Origin: Pedobacter sp. UBA4863
GTDB lineage: Bacteria > Bacteroidota > Bacteroidia > Sphingobacteriales > Sphingobacteriaceae
Assembly (NCBI RefSeq): GCF_002399615.1
Contig: NZ_DHDZ01000031.1
Location: 1-64,000, forward strand
Length of the DNA stretch: 64,000 nt
Direction: 5' to 3'
Part shown: in pieces, positions 62,313-64,000 of the stretch
Position numbering within the stretch: the stretch's first letter is position 1
Layout: every line of letters starts with the position of its first letter
Notes under the pieces: model-generated
Told to the model about the DNA's origin: nothing
The model's input: the letters and a program-made list of their open reading frames with translations, nothing else
The model's database searches: none
Translations under genes and position numbers: made by a program

Positions 62313-64000
62313 TTACAAAAACACAGGCCTATCTAACTTCGTTGCAATGCGATAAGCGGCATTCATTAAACCTACATGGCTGTATGCCTGCGGGAAATTC
62401 CCCCATTGGCTGCCCGTTTTGGCATCCACATCTTCACTAAACAACAACAAATGGTTGCAATATTTAATGATATTCTCGAAGGCTTCTACCGCCTCATCTA
62501 CCCTTCCCACGCAAGCCAATGCTTCTACGTACCAAAAAGCACAAATTAAAAAAGTAGTTTTTGGCTTGCCAAAATCATCAGCATGTATGTAGCGGTAAAA
62601 CAACCCATCTTCTGTTTTCAGCTCTTTTTCTAAACCAATTAAATGATCTTTGGCTCGTTGCGAAGCAGGATCTAAGTAGTTCATCATTATTAACTGCAGT
62701 GTACTGGCATCTAAATGCTTACTTCCAACTGCATTGGTATAAACCTTTCTTTCTGCATCATAACAAGCTTCAATATAACCTGTTGCTTTATCAATTAATA
62801 TTTTGGCTCGGTGCTCTAAAGCCTTATTACCTATGGTTTTTGCCATTTTTAATGCGGCATGGGCACCCGCCCATTGAAACAAATTACTGTAGCAATGCGT
62901 ATTGGCAATATTCCTAAATTCCCAAATGCCAGCATCTTTTTCATCAATGGTGGTTTCTATTTTTTTCAAAACACCAGCTATCCACCGTACCGAATCTCCG
63001 CGTTCAGAAAACACAAAGCGATGATCTGTATAAAGCGGCAACATAGCAATCAGTACTTGCCCATTAATATCGTTTTGGATATGCTCATAAGCCTGGTTTC
63101 CTATTCTAATTGGCTGTTCGCCTAAATAACCCTGTAAATGTGTTAAGGTTTCCTCTACAATATTTCGTTTGCCCGTAATACCATAAAGTGGCTGATAGCG
63201 TTTGTCTGTATCAAAAGTTATGTCAGAAATATAATCGAAGTATTTCTCCATCTCCTCAAAATGACCAATATGGTTAAGGGAAGTAAGTATGTAAAACGAA
63301 TCGCGGAGCCAACAGTATCGATAATCCCAGTTTCGGGTACTCCCTAACGCCTCGGGCAAACTTGTGGTACTAGCCGCAATAATGGCTCCCGTATCTTCAT
63401 ATTGGTGTATTTTAAGCACCAAAGCCGAGCGAATAACGTGTGGTTGGTAAAAACCCGCAATAGATGAATGCTTAATCCACAAACGCCAATAAGCAGTGGT
63501 TTCTCTCAAAAACCGTTCTGCCGTAGCTACAAGAGGCGCATCTAGGTTATAACCATAAGTAAAAATCAGGTATTTTGTTTCGCTAAGCACAAAATCTTGC
63601 TCATTTAAAATATAGTTTAAGGATACATTGGTAGTTAAGCGCATATCTTCTTCGCAACCAAAATAATCGATATGGTTACTGCCCAATGCCTTTCTCATTT
63701 TGCTTTTTCCATAATCGCAAACAGGTTCGCAAGCTATCTTTATACGCGGAGCTCCTTCTAATGGTTCTATTTTTCTAATGAGCATTAAGGGTTTAAAGTA
63801 ACGCTCATGCAAATGAAAACGTGGTGCAAAATCTGTAATGCGATATTTGCCATTAGCAGCAGTAATTTCTGTTCTTAAAACGTTGGTGTTTTCTACGTAA
63901 TATTGATGAGAGCTGTATTCTATAGTTGGCAGAATAGTGCATTTGCCTCCTTTTTGCTCATCCAGCATGCTACCAAAAACGAAAGAACTATCGAATTTTG
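62313..64000 (-). CDS. Glycoside hydrolase family 15 protein (5' end cut)
   Basis: At least 562 residues; the frame runs off the window end, reading KFDSSFVFGSMLDEQKGG at the edge, which is typical of GH15 about 20-40 residues after the start. The (alpha/alpha)6 barrel shows NWDYRYCWLRDSFYIL (catalytic-site helix with W-R-D) and later DAKTGSQWGNFPQAYSH, where GH15 enzymes have their second acid. Members are trehalases or glucan alpha-glucosidases. Next to a trehalose-making fusion gene, trehalose or maltodextrin turnover is likely. No signal peptide can be judged. Confidence 0.9.
   Translation of the reverse strand, partial: KFDSSFVFGSMLDEQKGGKCTILPTIEYSSHQYYVENTNVLRTEITAANGKYRITDFAPRFHLHERYFKPLMLIRKIEPLEGAPRIKIACEPVCDYGKSKMRKALGSNHIDYFGCEEDMRLTTNVSLNYILNEQDFVLSETKYLIFTYGYNLDAPLVATAERFLRETTAYWRLWIKHSSIAGFYQPHVIRSALVLKIHQYEDTGAIIAASTTSLPEALGSTRNWDYRYCWLRDSFYILTSLNHIGHFEEMEKYFDYISDITFDTDKRYQPLYGITGKRNIVEETLTHLQGYLGEQPIRIGNQAYEHIQNDINGQVLIAMLPLYTDHRFVFSERGDSVRWIAGVLKKIETTIDEKDAGIWEFRNIANTHCYSNLFQWAGAHAALKMAKTIGNKALEHRAKILIDKATGYIEACYDAERKVYTNAVGSKHLDASTLQLIMMNYLDPASQRAKDHLIGLEKELKTEDGLFYRYIHADDFGKPKTTFLICAFWYVEALACVGRVDEAVEAFENIIKYCNHLLLFSEDVDAKTGSQWGNFPQAYSHVGLMNAAYRIATKLDRPVFL

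Overview
The window looks like a chromosome segment of a Bacteroidota bacterium, most likely family Sphingobacteriaceae (Pedobacter-like). The sequence is AT-rich. It has a SusC/SusD pair, a type IX secretion sorting domain, DUF5017, DUF6266 and DUF2851 proteins, promoters of the Bacteroidota type (-7 TAnnTTTG, -33 TTTG) and few strong Shine-Dalgarno sites. No 16S rRNA gene is present, so the genus is an inference.

Positions 1-33.5 kb form a catabolic island. A short tyrosine-recombinase remnant lies at its left edge. A decayed serine-recombinase tail next to a tRNA-Leu(GAG) gene lies at its right edge. An IS982-type transposase relic sits inside it. The island has five transcription units. 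(A) 390-7887, plus strand: class III aminotransferase, FAD/Fe-S D-hydroxyacid dehydrogenase, FAH-type hydrolase, RidA-like protein and a secreted T9SS protein. (B) 20591 down to 8533, minus strand: SusC, SusD, a DUF5017 lipoprotein, three tandem paralogous exported TIM-barrel proteins and a 3-hydroxyacyl-CoA-dehydrogenase-like enzyme. (C) 27269 down to 20714, minus strand: aspartoacylase-like deacylase, SDR, threonine-synthase-like PLP enzyme, RidA, M81 (MlrC-like) hydrolase, SMP-30 lactonase and a cyclically permuted mutarotase. (D) 27385-29184, plus strand: DUF4432 aldose-epimerase-like protein and a GntR/FCD regulator. (E) 33450 down to 29636, minus strand: Asp-box sialidase-like exoenzyme, DHDPS/NAL-family lyase and an MFS transporter.

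The main finding is a near-perfect 15-bp palindrome, ATATGTAnTACATAT. A copy lies on or beside the predicted promoter of every one of the five units, and its form fits FCD-type GntR operators. I infer that the GntR protein at 28453 controls all five units, about 24 genes, as one regulon for an unidentified glycan or sugar conjugate carrying amino or N-acyl groups. The surface proteins would bind, cut and import it. Mutarotase, epimerase, lactonase, dehydrogenases, lyase and FAH hydrolase would break the sugar part down. Deacylase, M81 protein, PLP enzyme and RidA would handle the nitrogen part. The substrate cannot be read from the sequence.

Positions 34-64 kb are mostly ordinary housekeeping genes: PhnP-like MBL hydrolase, LolA, FtsK, ankyrin protein, PspC, DUF2851, EamA exporter, PyrF, Rho, PssA, Hpt, FolK, SppA, PolX, SixA, AMP nucleosidase, ClpX, ClpP, trigger factor, tRNA-Leu(UAG), a cobalamin-binding-like protein, fused OtsA-OtsB and a GH15 gene cut by the window end. 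Points of interest here are a RAYT transposase with its own REP hairpins, a DUF6266 pseudogene, and an orphan terminator plus a foldable element upstream of the ankyrin gene.
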